Notes: generated by a model from the sequence alone, not told the origin. Shown: positions 21,418-35,012, counted from the first letter of the stretch. The stretch is 64,000 nt of DNA from Atriophallophorus winterbourni (GCA_013407085.1 JACCGJ010005505.1:1-64000), one strand, 5' to 3'. Numbers and translations are program-made.

Positions 21418-22991
21418 TTGACTTTAAAAGAAGTAAAAGACATTTCCCGTCGAAGTAAAATTTCTTACAAGCCCGATGTTGTAGGTTTTATATCAGCCAT
21501 CTTACACAACAGCAGTGAAGATTTTTCCTTACTCTTATTAAATCTTTTCAATATTTCTCTCAAATCCGGAATCTTTCCAACTCATTGGAAACACTCGGTT
21601 ATTATCCCTCGTTTAAAATCTGGTAATTCGAACCTCGTTACGAATTATCGCCCTATTAATCACACTCCTATTCTCTCTAGGTTATTTAAAAGTTAATTAA
21701 GAAATCTTTGTTGGACTACCTTGGCCCAGATGCGTTCTCCCCAGTCCAACATGGTTTCCTAAACCAAAAATCTTGTGCAACCTGCCAGTTAGAATATTTA
21801 GATCACATAACCAGTTCACTAGACCAAGGATTATCAGTGATTATTGTATTCCTAGACATAAGCAAGGCTTTCGATCGGGTTCCACATACGCTACTCCTTT
21901 TGAAGTTATCATATTTAGGTATTCATGGGCCTTTATTAAGTTGGTTTCATTCTTTTCTGTCTGATCGCACCTTTTCAGTTAGCGTTAACGGTGTTACTTC
22001 ACCTAATCAGCCGATTCCAAGTGGCGTAATTCAGGGCAGTGTTCTAGGCCCCCTTCTTTTTCTCATTTATGTTAATGATCTGCAAAGTGTTGTGAACCAC
22101 TCTAAACTCTTTATCTTCGCTGATGACATAAAAGTCGTCCTATCATTTCCACCTAATGAAATGTCACAAACTCTGATATCCCTTAACACTGATCTTGCAT
22201 CTCTATCAAGCTGGGGCGCACAATGGGGATTAGAATTTTCGGCTCCTAAGACACACTATATGGGATTACGCTGCTTAATCCCCTGTGACACACTTACATT
22301 AAATGGCTCAACCATAACTCCTTCTGCAGAAGTTAGGGATCTCGGATTTAGGTATTCCTCTTCTCTGAACTTTAATGAGCAAGCAAGACATCTCCTCACG
22401 AGAGCACGACAAAACTTTGGTTTAATTAACCATAAATTCCTCTTACGTGAAAGTAAAATTGCACTATATAAAATGAAGGTCCTGCCAATTCTTGATTATT
22501 GTAATATCATATATTCCCACATGGGGAGGCGTGATTCTTTTCTCTTAGAGAGACTTCAACGTAATTTCACCAAAATAACTTTGGGTTATTCTAACCCTTT
22601 GCCTTATCATGAAAGGTGTAATTTGCTGAGTGTCGAACCACTATGGCTACGCAGAATTCGTCTGAATCTGCTTCTTTTCTTCCGAATCATTACTCAACAG
22701 CGAGTTAAGCTTCAGTCTGGCATGCGCTTTCGCGATTATATTCAATATGATCTGCGTAATCGAACAAGGCTATTGAATATCCCTTTGTCTCGCGCTAAAG
22801 TTAGACGTAACTTCTTCCTAATTAGATATGCACAACTTTGGAACTCTCTTCCTCTACATTTCCGTATGTGCAAATCTACAGGAAAATTTAAAACGCTTGT
22901 AGGAAATCTTACTCTTCACTCACTATCCCAAATCCTTAAGATAAACTCTTCTCTAGACATTCTATACTCTCATGGAATCAAAGGTTTCTAA
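21418..22991 (+). pseudogene. element G reverse transcriptase
   Basis: Opens with an RT N-terminal block (NYRPINHTPILSRLF) that hits a frameshift near 21,690, then runs uninterrupted for 427 residues: VQHGFLNQKSC, motif A VFLDISKAFDRVPH, motif B PIPSGVIQGSVLGPLLF, motif C IFADDIKV, motif D/E region LGFRYSSSLNF, thumb VLPILDYCNIIY, and a C-terminus with LWNSLPLHF before the stop at 22,991. All catalytic Asp residues are present, so the RT core looks competent apart from the upstream frameshift. Related copies are H, I, J and R. Confidence 0.8.
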
Positions 22992-23300
22992 ATCCACATC
23001 TTTGTGCATATATTAGTACATCATGAGGTCAGATAGTATTCTCTGGATAACTGGCTATTCAAGTTTCAGGTAACCGGACCCTGGAAATGCTTTTACACTA
23101 ATTAATCTCAACATTGCCTTCGATAACATTTTTTATACACCATTACGTATATAACTGTCTTTCATTTCTCATGAGGCCTAGAAATGTCTCATTTTTAATC
23201 TCAACGTGAAAAATAATAAAAATCTACCGAAAAAACTAAGAAAAAAACATTGTTTTTTCAATGTAAATTCTTATTTCTTAAATGATGTACTATTTTACTT

Positions 23301-23335
23301 TGATGACCTCTCACCGTTTTGGTGAAGAGAAAATC
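23301..23335 (+). other. stem-loop like that of CR1-E, downstream of G ORF2
   Basis: GATGACCTCTCACCG-TTT-TGGTGAAGAGAAA at 23,303-23,332: stem TCACC/GGTGA with the same flanks as CR1-E and CR1-P. It lies about 310 bp after the G stop codon. It may be part of the G 3' UTR or an inserted CR1 3' UTR fragment. Confidence 0.5.
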
Positions 23336-24019
23336 TTTCATTATATTCCGGTTTCTTCGAATAACGAACCATCACTGTAATTGGCTCGAAATCTATCCGC
23401 CCGAGATTTGTTCCGTATGCGATTTATTCTACTGCAGATAACGAAAATCAGGCTGGTGAACAAATTTTGGTTCGATTCGTCGATAATTCAAGAGTATTGG
23501 AGCACAGCACCCTACTGCCTACTTTCTGCTATTCGCCAAACCCTCTCTCATCCCCCATAATTTCTTAGATTTTCTTATTCCGATTGATTTATGTTCCCTT
23601 TCTAATCTTCTCAACTAACCTTTCCGTAAAAACATGAATTTATTCATATATAATTTATTTATCAATTTTTTATGACAACTTCATTACAATTCGCACCACT
23701 TTTTCCATAATTACCTTCCATTTCTGTTCTCCATTTGTTTCTTGCATCCTTGCCATTCGTAAATCTTGACAAAATTTAAATGAAATTTTATTTCTATTAG
23801 ACATTGAAATTTTTATTACCTACTGTATATTTGTTCCCATTATTGAATGGAAAAAATGTTTAAAAATCCCGCTCACTTCGGTCACTTGCACTGTTCTATT
23901 TTCTTTTGCTGTTCAAATTTTGATAAACTGATCATGTATTGCATGCCTTGGATGCCCAGATATAAATATATTATTATCTACTGATTTGCACCACGCGACT
24001 AAGGGTCGGCATGGTAGAA

Positions 24020-24900
24020 GATCTTTGTCTAATTATCTCAACAAAGTATATGAGATCTGTAAGGAAAGAGGTAGGCAAAGATAGAAGATTTTACCTATAC
24101 AAAATCAACTCGGATTTGATAGTAAAAGTTTATGTGGTACTGTTTCAAAAGCTTTAGTTATATCGATAAACACAACTATGGCTGCTGCACCATTTTCAAT
24201 CGAGCTCGAGATGCAGTAAAAATATATTCCAACTTAAAAGTAATGCAGGATCTTTGTTACGGAAGCCTCGCTGTGGCTTAGAAACGATACTTGGTTTAAG
24301 GTGTTCTAGAATAACTTTCTTTATATATTCCTTCAAATAATCTTGATAAGAAAGCTCTATTGTTTATTGATCGACAGTTTAGGACTGAATGTTTCGAGCA
24401 AGATTTGTATCTGGGTTGAGTGTTTCCAGAAAGGCACCGGATTCGATAGATGCGTTGAATAAGTTCCGCAAAAGAAGTTAAAAACCTTTGCTACCCATTT
24501 TGCATATGGTTTGATGTATGCCTGTTATGTCAGGTTTAATACTGACAGTTGGTTGCTGTCATAATTTACTTAGGTCTCTCAGGTTTATACAAAAATTATT
24601 CACTGTACTAAGGGGGGGAGTTTAAAAGTTGTATAAACTTAGTTTGACTAGTTGTTGGTAGAGTTGAAATATAGAAGAAAGTCTTCGGAGATATCATCAG
24701 GAGAAATCTTGTTTGTTTTAGATACGGATGAATTACAATATTTGATAATTAAATCTATGTTGCTGTGTGAGTTGTATGATCTTAACTTGAAAATCTTACT
24801 TAGTGATTTCAGCTTATCCAGACTTAGAGGTGCTTTGTTTTCATACGATCAAAGTGTGTTATCTAAAGCATATCTGTGACTTCTCGACAGTTCATAAATA
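24020..24900 (-). pseudogene. element Q: LINE RT fragment, minus strand
   Basis: Minus strand PQRGFRNKDPALLL near 24,265 and motif A VFIDITKAFETVPHKLLLS near 24,140 identify an RT of the G/K type. The minus-strand sequence at 24,650-24,890 (LDKLKSLSKIFKLRSYN) is compatible with the linker. Motifs B and C are missing because the copy is cut off near 24,020 against the end of G. 24,901-25,378 holds no clear match. Confidence 0.5.
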
Positions 24901-25378
24901 TGAAGAATAACGAAAATATCATGCGTTTCCATAGCAACAACATGTAGCTCCATTGTGTTCTTCACTATTTACTGGGCTTCCGTTAACATTGTACGTCTAC
25001 TGAGCTTATAGGACGCTTCCATAAATAACCCTTTATTTTTTTAATGAAATGTTAAAAAGACTGTTGTGAAATCATTATAGAGAAGGAATCGGCTTCAGTC
25101 TTCTGTTCTTATTAATTCTGAAATTTTATGAAAATGTCTGATTTATTGGGTAACAAAATATTATCGATAGACCCACCAGATAAAACTACATTATTGACCT
25201 GGTCATCACTTTGGATAAAACCCCTTCTTCAAAAGCGATTATAAAATATTATATTTTCATCTACCATGCAGTTACAATGAGATAGATACAGTGAGTCTTT
25301 CTATAGTCTTGAAATTTCTTTCAACAATATTAAGCATAGAAGACTGGTCCCAATTCTCAATTTATAATATTCTTCTGA

Positions 25379-27060
25379 CACAGTCCCGCATAACCTATTA
25401 CTATCTAAGCTAAGTTCATTTGGTATAGGTGGCAATCTTCATTCTTGGCTCACTTCTTTTCTTACCGATCGCACATATTGTGTTGAGGTTAATGGTCACA
25501 GATCGCGCACTTTGCCGATTCCAAGTGGCGTGATACAAGGCAGTGTTTTAGGTCCATTAATTTTTCTCCTATACATAAATGATGTACATACAGTTGTCTC
25601 TCATAGTAAACTATTTTTGTTCGCAGATGACATGAAAGTAGTAATTTCCTTCCCATCTTCTGAAACACAAACTTACTTTGCCAGACTAAACAAAGATTTG
25701 GATGCATTATCCAAATGGGGTAAAATTAATGGTCTCTCATTTTCTGTAGATAAATCTAAGTTCATGCCTTTAAGATGTACAATTCCTGATAACTCAATCC
25801 TTCTCAATGGTAATCCTATTCAAATTATCGATTGCACACGTGATCTTGAATTCAAATATTCAGCATCGCTTACATTCAACGAGCATATACATCACGTGAT
25901 CTTAAAAGCAAAGCAAAGTGATAATATGATTCATAAGTTCTTTACTCTCCCACACTGTAAGTTAGAACTTTATAAACTTTTCACCATACCACTCTTTGAT
26001 TACTGTAATATAATATATAGAAGTATGAATAAAACCGATAACATCCTTTTGGAAAAAGTACAACGTACTTTCACCAAATCAATCATCGGATATAGCTCGA
26101 ATCAATCATATAGAGAAAGATGTACGTAGCTCAAGCTAGAACCACTATGGTTCCGTAGAATTACACACAACCTAATACTGTTCTTTAGAATAATATCTTC
26201 TGATAATATAGATATAAAATCGTCTATTCGCTTCCGACAAGGTTCCAGATATAACTTAAGAAATCAAGATAACCTAGTGGAATTACCTAGATCCTGATCG
26301 AAAGTAAGAAGTAACTTCTACCTGAATAAATACGCTAAACTCTGGAATATTCTTCCGAAAAACATAAGACTTTGTACCTCACTATGTGATTTCAAATCAC
26401 ATCTGAATTCATTTCTCACAGTTGAAAAATTAATGAAATTTCTCAACCTAGATGTCTCATTAGATGAACTATACAATCATGGCATTGCTGGATATTAACA
26501 GTGATATCAGTTTTTCAACTTTCATAGTGAACAGTTACTCCGTCCCTTAGTATTTATTTTCCAGATTACCTCTTTATATCCATATGAAGAATTCCGGTTC
26601 ACAAACGAGTCAACACTGGGACGCCAAATCTTCTACGAATACCCACGAAAAGACACTCTCCATTTAGAACATATATTCGACAATAATAATGTGTTCCAAC
26701 TAAACATTTTTGAAGATTCTCTCTCTTCGAGATTCCTCGCATCTTCGATGTTCCGGTCCATCGTTCTTCAATATTCTTCGTATCATTTTTCCCCTCACCC
26801 GATTTTCTTTTCATACAATAACTGCTCATATATTGAATTTCTGTAAAACTGATTGATTATCATTTACCTGGACCATTTTAACGAACGAAAAAATTATCAG
26901 CACGTATGACCTTGAAAATGTTAATAATTATTGTCCATTTTTATGCTTTATGTATACAAACAACTTTGATAATTATCGATCATGCTTGGCATGCCTTGGA
27001 ATTCCAAGAATAAAATATTTATTTATTTATTTATTTATTCATTTATTTATTTATATCTAC
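25379..27060 (+). mobile_element. element H: 5'-truncated LINE (RT plus 3' UTR)
   Basis: Begins inside motif A (TVPHNLLLSKL), then WLTSFLTDRTYCVEVNG, motif B PIPSGVIQGSVLGPL, motif C LFADDMKV, LFTIPLFDYCNIIY and a C-terminus with DELYNHGIAGY ending at 26,499. In-frame stops at 26,127 and 26,296. The 3' UTR (26,500-27,060) ends with GGCATGCCTTGGAATTCC, an AATAAA and an ATTT tail. It is almost the same as 36,248-36,830, so this family was active recently relative to its neighbours. 27,061-27,359 shows nothing clear. Confidence 0.8.
25512..26129 (+). pseudogene. element H reverse transcriptase, main open stretch
   Basis: 205 residues from motif B (PSGVIQGSVLGPL) through FADDMKVVISF to the thumb, ended by TAG in the RERCT/LKLEP context where relatives read on. 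The motif C Asp pair is present; motif A lies upstream and is lost, so it cannot be catalytic. Confidence 0.75.
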
Positions 27061-27359
27061 TACATTTAATTTATATAAAATGCAGTTGCTCAAGAGAGCT
27101 AGTAATCTCAAAAAGTGCATGAAACAAACCAGGCTAAAGTAAATAGAAAATAAAATAATAGGATGGACTGCAGACGCAATAGCCACTAATAATATTTTCG
27201 CTCGGTTACATTCAATAAACTATTGAGTAAAAGCAAACTTATTCTTGACTACACACACTGTAATGTTCAGAGAATAGAGCACTGAATAATTGTGATAATT
27301 TGACATCACTAAGCAGATTATTAAAATTACGGTCAATAAACTCAGTCTGTGCACTGAAA

Positions 27360-28795
27360 CTGTAAACATGATTCTAATGAACATCAATGACGTCTGCAGG
27401 CGAACAACGCTAAGTCATAGGTCAGACAAAACAGGTATACCCCTTGTCAATTGCAGAATAGGTGTTGATGATTTTAAATTCTTTTTTTGGAAATTATTTA
27501 ATATTTCAAAAAACCCAGAGTCTTTACTTCACAATGGAAACACTCTGTTTTTACACCTCCAAAATAATCTGGGTTCAGATATTCTGATTCGCTTCAACAG
27601 ACATACACATCAAGGGATCGCGAATACTAAGCAGTGTTTAAATATATGATTCACAAGTTCTTCACACTCTCACACTGCAAGTTACAACGTTTCACTATAC
27701 CTCACTTTGATTACTGCAATATAACATATAGCAGCATAAACAAAACCGATAGCATCGTTACGGAAAACGTACAACTTACTGGTACAAAATCAATCAGTAG
27801 AAACCGCTGGAATCAATCATATAGAGAAAGTTGTAAGCAGCTCATGCTCGAACCATAGAACCACACAAACTACTACTGTATTTTATAATGACATTTTCTT
27901 ATAATGTACATAAATATTTGACTATTTCGCTTCCGTCAAGATTCTAGTTATAATTTAAGAAATCAAAATAACATAATATAACTACCAACATTCCGCACAA
28001 TAGTAAGGTTAAACAACCATTTGATTTAGTATGTTAAACTCAGGAATTATTTTCCGAAAAACATAAAACTATGCGCATCTTCAAGTGATTTTGAAACATT
28101 TTAATTTATTCATAACTGTGTAAACATTTAACGAAACATATCAACTTAGATTTTTTGCTAGAAAAACTTTATAATCGTGGCATTCCTGAGTACTAATAGT
28201 GGGAATTTCATATTGAACTTTTACTCGTACCCTGTGTATTTGCCTTCCAGATTATCTCATTTACATCAATGTGAACAATACTGAAGCATAGCTGATTTCA
28301 ACCCGCTGCAACCAATTATCTACAAAAACCTTCGAGAAATTCGTCTATTATTCAAAACATTCTAATTTTTTGAACAATCCCAACTGATAATTTTCACTAC
28401 TCAGCCTCTCCGCGATTTCTAATATCTTTAATGACCACATCTGTCGAACTTCAGAAATTTTCCCTCATCTTATATCTTTATTCGGTGCAAAAACTGCTCA
28501 CAAATTGCATTTCTGTAAAAATGATTGATTGCCGTTTATCTTCATTATTTTAACGTACGTAAAAGATCCCCAGCAAATTTGACCTAGAAAATGAATTCGC
28601 TATTGTACATTCTACTATTTGATTTTACAAACATTTTGGCAAATACTGATTATGATTATCATGCCTTAAATATCCATGAATAAAATTATTTATTTATTTA
28701 TTCATTTATATCTTGCTTTGTTTATACAAATAAATTGTTAATGACCGATCATGCTTACCATGCCTTGGGTATCAAAGTTTAATTCATTTATTAAT
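27360..28795 (+). mobile_element. element I: heavily decayed H-type LINE
   Basis: Plus-strand scraps in three frames match H: IHKFFTLSHCKL and HFDYCNITYSSINKTDS near 27,650-27,750, then the C-terminal region near 28,000 and LYNRGIPEY near 28,170. The 3' UTR ends with ATCATGCCTTAAATATCC and an ATTT tail (28,650-28,715). A second, tail-only piece with ATGCTTACCATGCCTTGGG follows at 28,718-28,795. Confidence 0.6.
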
Positions 28796-29423
28796 TTTCT
28801 TTACTTTACCTGTTTTTGTTTAATTGCCCTTTTAACTTTAAACATAGATTTCCTGATTTATCGATCCAGGTTTTAATTGTGAAACATGAGTCTCAAAAAA
28901 CAAAAAACACTAATTTTTGAAACAACAAAACAATAAATTTAATTGCTATCTAATTATAACTGTGCACTACCGCCATATTGCCTAGGGTCTAGGCATATAT
29001 TATTGAAACCTAGGACTAGTAGCACATTTGCTATAACTAATGGACCTCATTTAATATATTATTGATACCTTTTAATTCAAGTGAATAATTTTTCTTATTT
29101 TCCTAATCCAGTGTCTGTTGTAAACACTTTACTATAAAAATTCTCAAATTTCAACAACTACTTTTACGATTATCTCTTCCTCAAGGAATGTTCCATGCTT
29201 CGGTTCACCACGAATGGAATATAACTATAACTTAACAATTACTAGTTCTTCGGAGCGGAATTTACACCAGTTTACTGCTCTGATGATTATAAAGTGCATT
29301 TTGTATTCCAGCCCAATTTCAGCTTATAAATCTCGAAGCTGTGCTTTCATGTACCAACCATAAAGTGGTAGTCATATTTGTAACAGCATAATCCCTTGAA
29401 TCAAGCTGACTCTTAAAACGGAG
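28796..29423. other. no gene recognised
   Basis: AT-rich sequence without an assignable similarity or notable open frame. Confidence 0.4.
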
Positions 29424-29714
29424 ATGATGGTGTGCAGCACGTGCGTACTAAATGCTTTACTGTACGGCAGTGAAACCTGGACCACCCACGCAAGACACGA
29501 ACATAATCTGAATCTTTTCTATCTTCGAATCATCCGTCGTATCTTGAACATATCGTTTATGGATAGAGTGACATACGCTGGAGTGCTTTTCAAAGCTGGT
29601 CTACGGAGAATGTTCACTCTATTGCGACATCGCTGCCTGCGGTGGCTTGGTCATTGCTACAGAATGAAAAATGGTCGTATTCCGAAAGATCTAATCTATG
29701 GTGACTTTCAATAA
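29424..29714 (+). pseudogene. LINE pol C-terminal fragment of another family
   Basis: A 96-residue frame with a real ATG. It contains NALLYGSETWTTHA, RIIRRILNISFMDRVTYAGVL, TLLRHRCLRWLGHCYRM and NGRIPKDLIYGDF. This is the C-terminal signature of a LINE pol protein different from the CR1 and SR2-like copies nearby; the exact clade is not certain. No palm motifs precede it. Confidence 0.65.
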
Positions 29715-29830
29715 GGAAGTCGACCATTAGGAGAAATTGTTCCTCCCGAATCGGACTGTTTAGTCATTCAAAAAGCTGTAAAACATGAAAATACATTGGA
29801 TTGTGATGTACATCCATAGTCGACATAGAC
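29715..29830 (+). repeat. fragment of an RTE endonuclease segment
   Basis: Reads GEIVPPESDCLVIQKAVKHE in one frame and matches 3,530-3,630 (plus) and 52,690-52,830 (minus) at DNA level. It is an orphan piece of an RTE-like copy. 29,831-30,318 has at most a faint minus-strand CR1 resemblance and no firm call. Confidence 0.5.
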
Positions 29831-30318
29831 CGAAGGAGGTCAACAACAATCCCTCGAAAACTTGGAAGGCTTATGATTTGCTTAACCTGAGCTGACCACT
29901 TATGAGCTAGAAATGCTATCATGCAAATAACCGATTCTCTTATTTCATTCCTGAAAGAATCCTGATTATACACATTACACCTTAGTGTATTTTACCTAGC
30001 TGCAATATATACGCCCGGTAATATGGCCTCAAAACATCAATACAGTGATCCACATGCAGTCATACTTTTGTCTTGTAGAAGCATGCAGAGCATGAGCTTT
30101 ACAAAGACGAGCGGTTCTGCAGAATATCAGTATCTAACGGCGGAAGTCGACCATTCGGAAAAAGGTAATTTTAAATTCTGCATGTAATCATCCACCACTG
30201 CTTTAATTATTTGTAGATAACCCAGAAATGTGTGCATGATAATGGAAGTTTTCTCATATTCGCGGGCACGAAGACAATAATGCTACGATCCAAGTTGAGG
30301 AGTTAGATAATTTCCGCT

Positions 30319-31400
30319 ATGTTCAGGAAAAATTCTACTATGCACATCAGGGTTTTCGAAAAGATCGATGCTGTTTATCTAACCTTTTTGCAAAGTTCGA
30401 GGATTGGACCAAGGCAAGGTGAAGCTGTACATGCTTGCGACATAGATATTTCTAAAGCTCTTGGTAGAGTTAACCATGACATCTTAATAAAAAAGCTCGA
30501 ATTTTGTGGAATAATAAGAATATAGCTGATTTGGATAAGGGACTATCTTACTGATAGACACGCCCAAGTTCGCGTTTGCAGCATCTTATCTAGAAAAATA
30601 GACATCACGAGTGGAGTTCCGCGATGCTCGGTGCTTAGACCTCTTCTATTTTTGCTGTATATGAACGATATAGTAGAGGATATTGGATGCAATTTGATAC
30701 TAAAATATGGAAACGTGTCAGGTCTGGTATTAACTGTATAGCATTACAACGGGATCTGTGCGCCTTATTTCGTTGGTCCTAGTTGAATGAGTTACCATTT
30801 AACCCTGCGAAATATAAAATGCTGCAGCTTGGAAAATCTCTGCATCACACGTATTAGCTTGGCACGCAAGATCTCGTCTGGAACACCGCAGAAAAATCTT
30901 GGTATCCGGGTTTCGTTTCGGATGGTGTACAATAAACCTTGCCGTATCTCAAGTCTTAACAAAATATTATTCAGATGTTTACGCCCGAAACCATACCCAG
31001 GGTAATTACCACGTATATACGTCCTGTTATGGAATATTCCATCCAAGCCTGGGCACCATGGCTGAGGAAGGATATCGAACTACTCGACAGGATTTATCAT
31101 CGTGCTACATAGTTGATCTTCCGGTGCAGAAATTTGCTTTTCACAGAGCGAATGTTAAAACTGAATCAACACGATTTTACCCAACGGCGAACACGTCGTG
31201 ACCTCAGGTTGACATTAAAAATCTTGCATACTGTAAACCATCCACTTAAACACTTGCTAGAGCTCAATGGCCTTACTTGAGCACGAACACATTCAAAGGC
31301 TTTGAGCATTCCGCACTCTGGAGTAAATATACGCCATAATTTTTTCTCGGTAAACCTTTGTTCCACTTGAAACTATTTGCCTGAAGAAATCACACGCTTA
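30319..31400 (+). mobile_element. element K: CR1-like LINE RT remnant
   Basis: Frame-shifting plus-strand RT: motif A HACDIDISKALGRVNHDILI (30,430-30,490), WIRDYLTDRHAQVRV, motif B region DITSGVP with CSVLRPLLFLLYMND (30,600-30,670), and a motif C region reduced to ILKYGN. The thumb and C-terminal parts continue with KISSGTPQKNLGIRV and LGTMAEEG to about 31,400. Catalytic motif C is destroyed. Confidence 0.6.
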
Positions 31401-32029
31401 GAATCTGTTGGGGTTTTCGCTTCCAAACTCTATGAGTTTATGTTGAACCATGCGGTATGCGAGTGTCCCTATTGATTTTTTTGAGATATTTCATATTTTT
31501 TATATATTCCATATACTTTGTCATCCTATGGTTATTGTTAAGCTTACTGCTTTTTCTAGCATAAAATTTTGTAATTTCTGAGTATAGATAACACGTCAGA
31601 GCTCCTGCATAACATCTTTGGTCGGCAATATCTAGCTCAACTACAATAAGACGTCATAAAAAAACATATAGTGATATGAGCACAGTTGGTTTTCTAGATC
31701 ATGGATTACGAAGAATAACTCTCATTTTCATTGACTCACATGCTAATTATGTCTTCATTATCATGAGTATGAAGTTATGGTTGTCAAGCAATGTGCTGTT
31801 TTAGCTTAGTAGTGTATTATAGATGTATAATACTGAAATTTTAGAAATTACGAACCCCGTCGTTGAATGAGTCTGAACTATTGAAAAAAATCATAATTAA
31901 TTTACTCAAATAACGAGAACTTACTAATATTAAGTAATAATGATAAATAAATGAATAAATAATTAAATAAATAATTAATAATATTAATAAATAAATAATA
32001 TTCTTAAATCACTTATTTCCAAGATTTTT
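31401..32029. other. AT-rich stretch, no gene recognised
   Basis: No coding similarity seen. 31,938-32,000 is a run of imperfect AAAT-type repeats like LINE tails, so an old LINE end may lie here. Confidence 0.4.
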
Positions 32030-33800
32030 CTCTAGAGCTCAACATGGCTTCCTGAATGAAAGATCTTGCATTTCATGCCAGCTTAAATACGTTGACTATA
32101 TAACTACATAGTTTGAGGAAATTTGGCAGTTGTAGTTGTCTTCCTAGACATAATTTAAGCATTTGGTACTGTTCCCCATAAGTTATTATTATCGAAACTT
32201 GAATCATATGATATCGGTGGTAATCTTGTTTCCTGGTTAACTTCTTTCCTTACCAGTCGCACTTACTCTGTTGACGTTAATGGCCATAGATCTCGCAGCC
32301 TACCTATTTCCAGTGGCAAGATTCAAGGTTGCGTATTAGGCCCCGTACTGTTTCTTATATATCAATGACATACATAACGTCATTTCACATAGCAAACTGT
32401 TCTTATTCGCTGATGACATGAGAAGTTGTTATCACTTTCCTGCTAATTAAGCACAAACTTATATAGCCCGACTAAACAATGATTTAGCTGCACTTGCAGA
32501 TTGGGCGACAAATAACGGTCCAACGTTCTCAACAGCAAAATCATATGTTATGCCTATAAGATGCACAATACAAAGTAACTCAATCTTTCTTAACAATAAC
32601 GCCATTTAAATGATTGGCAGCACGCGTGATTTAGGATTTTGATATTCTGCATCACTCACTTTAAACGAACAGATACGCTACCGAATTACTAAAGCCAAGC
32701 AAAGTATAAATATTATTTACAGATCCATAATTCAAACACATTCTAAAATAGAAATCAATAAATGGTTCACCATTCCTTTCCTAGACTATTGTAACAAAAT
32801 ATATACCAATATAAATATATCCGATAACATAGTTTTAGAAATCCATAATCGGATATACCATCAGTCTTATACAGGAAGATGTATACAACAAAACCTTGAT
32901 CCCTTATGGTTTCGCAGACTCAAGCATAATCTCATTTTATTCTTTAAAATAATGTCAACGGATAATATAGAAATAAGTTCGAATTTTCATATACGACATG
33001 ATTTTAAGTAAATCTTGATAAACAGTGAAAAACTATTAAATTACCAAGGTTTCGTACAAAATAAGGAACAAATACTTCTTGAATGAATATGCTAAACTGT
33101 GGAATTAATTTCCAAAATATATAAGACTAAGTTGCTCTTTGAATGAATTCAAATCACATCTGGATTTATTTCTTACCATGAATAAAGTTTGCAATCTTCT
33201 GAACTAAGATGTTCTACCTCATGATTCACATAATAATAGCATTCCTGGGTATTTATATTAAGAAAAATTCCATAACGTTCGAAACAACATTCTCTCGCTT
33301 CTGAGTATTTTCTTCACAGCATATTTCTCAATCGGCGCCCAAATGCAACTGGCCTTCAGACCTCAACCTAGTGGAATAAATTACCTTCGCCTAGACGACA
33401 ATAAAACGGTTCATAATGATGAAAGATCAATTTATTTCGAACAATCAAAATGAAAAACTTTGGTACATCAAAAACAGAGATTCTCTACTTATCCTCGATG
33501 GACCTTATCCGTTAATCATCAGTGCTTCCGGGATCATTCATTAACTTTTCTCCGCAATACCTGTGATTTGTACTATATCAGATTACGTACAGACTATCTG
33601 AAAGCAACTTTTAAATACTGTTACCTTTATATTTATTGAAAGTTAAATTCTGCTAAAGAAATAACTTTGAAAATTGTTGTTGCAAATGTGCATACTACAA
33701 TACGATTTTACAAATCTTTTGGAAATTATTAATCATGGTCAACATGCCTTGGATTTCCAAGAATGAAATTTATTTATTTATTTATTTATTTAAAGTAATA
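32030..33800 (+). mobile_element. element J: decayed G/H-type LINE (RT plus 3' UTR)
   Basis: Plus strand with many stops: AQHGFLNERSCISCQLKYVDY near 32,040, a degraded motif A near 32,150, then INDIHNVISHSKLFLFADDM (about 32,365-32,420), IARLNNDLAALADWAT, FTIPFLDYCNKIY (about 32,770) and the C-terminus near 33,230. The 3' UTR ends at about 33,795 with CAACATGCCTTGGATTTCC and an ATTT tail. Motif A is damaged but motif C is kept. Confidence 0.7.
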
Positions 33801-34332
33801 TACTAACTCTAATAATTCTCTAAGTTCAACACCTACACTCAATAATCATGGTATGTGTGAATCACAGATTTTGCCTATACGTTCGCCTCCTTCACCTAAA
33901 TTAAGTCAAACACCACCAAATCTTACAAAAAATGCTACATTCCGAGAGACATCAATCAGATTACGTACAGACTATCTGAAAGCAACTTTTAAATACTGTT
34001 ACCTTTATATTTATTGAAAGTTGAATTCTGCTAAAGAAATAACTTTGAAAATTGTTCTTGCAAATGTGCATACTACAATAAAATTTTACAAATCTTTTGT
34101 AAATTAATGATCACAGTCAACATGCCTTTGATTTCCAAGAATGAAATTCATTTATTTATTTAAACTAATAAACTAACTCTAATAATTCTCTAAGTTCAAC
34201 AGCTACATCCAATAATCATGGTATGTGTGAATCACAGCCTTTGTCTTTACGCTTGCCTCCTTTACCTATATTATGTATAACACGACCCCTTCTCACAAAT
34301 CATGCTACATTCAGAGAGACATTATTCAGACA
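33577..34332 (+). repeat. 378-bp tandem duplication spanning a LINE 3' end
   Basis: ATCAGATTACGTACAGAC starts the units at 33,577 and 33,955. Each unit holds the last roughly 220 bp of the J 3' UTR, its ATTT tail, and about 160 bp of neighbouring ORF1-like sequence ending AGAGAGACAT. The units have diverged by scattered substitutions and a different tail length. Confidence 0.8.
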
Positions 34333-35012
34333 ACATTACCGACAACTTATGTTATTAGAGGTTCACCTATTCTCTATGAGCACATTGAAACGTCTTCTCG
34401 TTTCGTGAGAAAAAACCAGCCAGCATATATGCAAATGTATCACTATTCACCAGCTCCTCCTAAACGTTTTTAAAATATTCAGCCGTATTATAATTAAGCG
34501 ACCATTACACAATATTCCTCCTGTTATAATCATTATATATCCCAAAATTTATTTTATAATCCATATGGATCTCAATCTACTTATCAACCATCCTTTAATG
34601 ATAATACAAAATGTTTTTCAAAAACATATGAACTGAATACTAAGCCTAGAAATTTGTCTGATACACCCACCCCGAATCATTTAACTCAGGATCTCTGTGT
34701 TGTTTCTTTTTTCGTTATCAATGCTAGACCTAAAATCTTAAGATTGTTCTAAGTCTGTCGACATCATTCTTATAGCTGAATTTCGGACTCGTGATGATCA
34801 ATATGACTCTTAACGCATGATACCTAATAACTAGATGTTAATCAAAAACCGAGGTCGATAAATAGGTAGCGGTTGCCTCAATAATGTGCATTTAAGATTC
34901 GAAGTTTATAGCATAACATCTTCGAATTTTACTGAACTTGAAGATTCAATATTTATAGAACCATTTATGCTACATATTTCAATAGGTTGTATCTACTACC
35001 CACAAGCTTCAA

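Larger units (their letters stand above)
18940..23981 (+). mobile_element. element G: CR1/Jockey-superfamily LINE with ORF1, endonuclease and RT
   Basis: About 5 kb on the plus strand with ORF1 (18,960-20,123), endonuclease (20,145-20,880), a linker (20,996-21,397), RT (21,418-22,991) and a roughly 1-kb AT-rich 3' UTR. The 3' end is GCATGCCTTGGATGCCC followed by an ATT-rich tail. A few indels split the frames. It is the type member of the G/H/J group that fills 24-37 kb. Confidence 0.8.

Noticed and set aside
27010..27060. ATTT-rich runs as independent microsatellites
   Set aside because: They follow the AATAAA and GCATGCC terminus of H-type LINEs and are best read as LINE tails.
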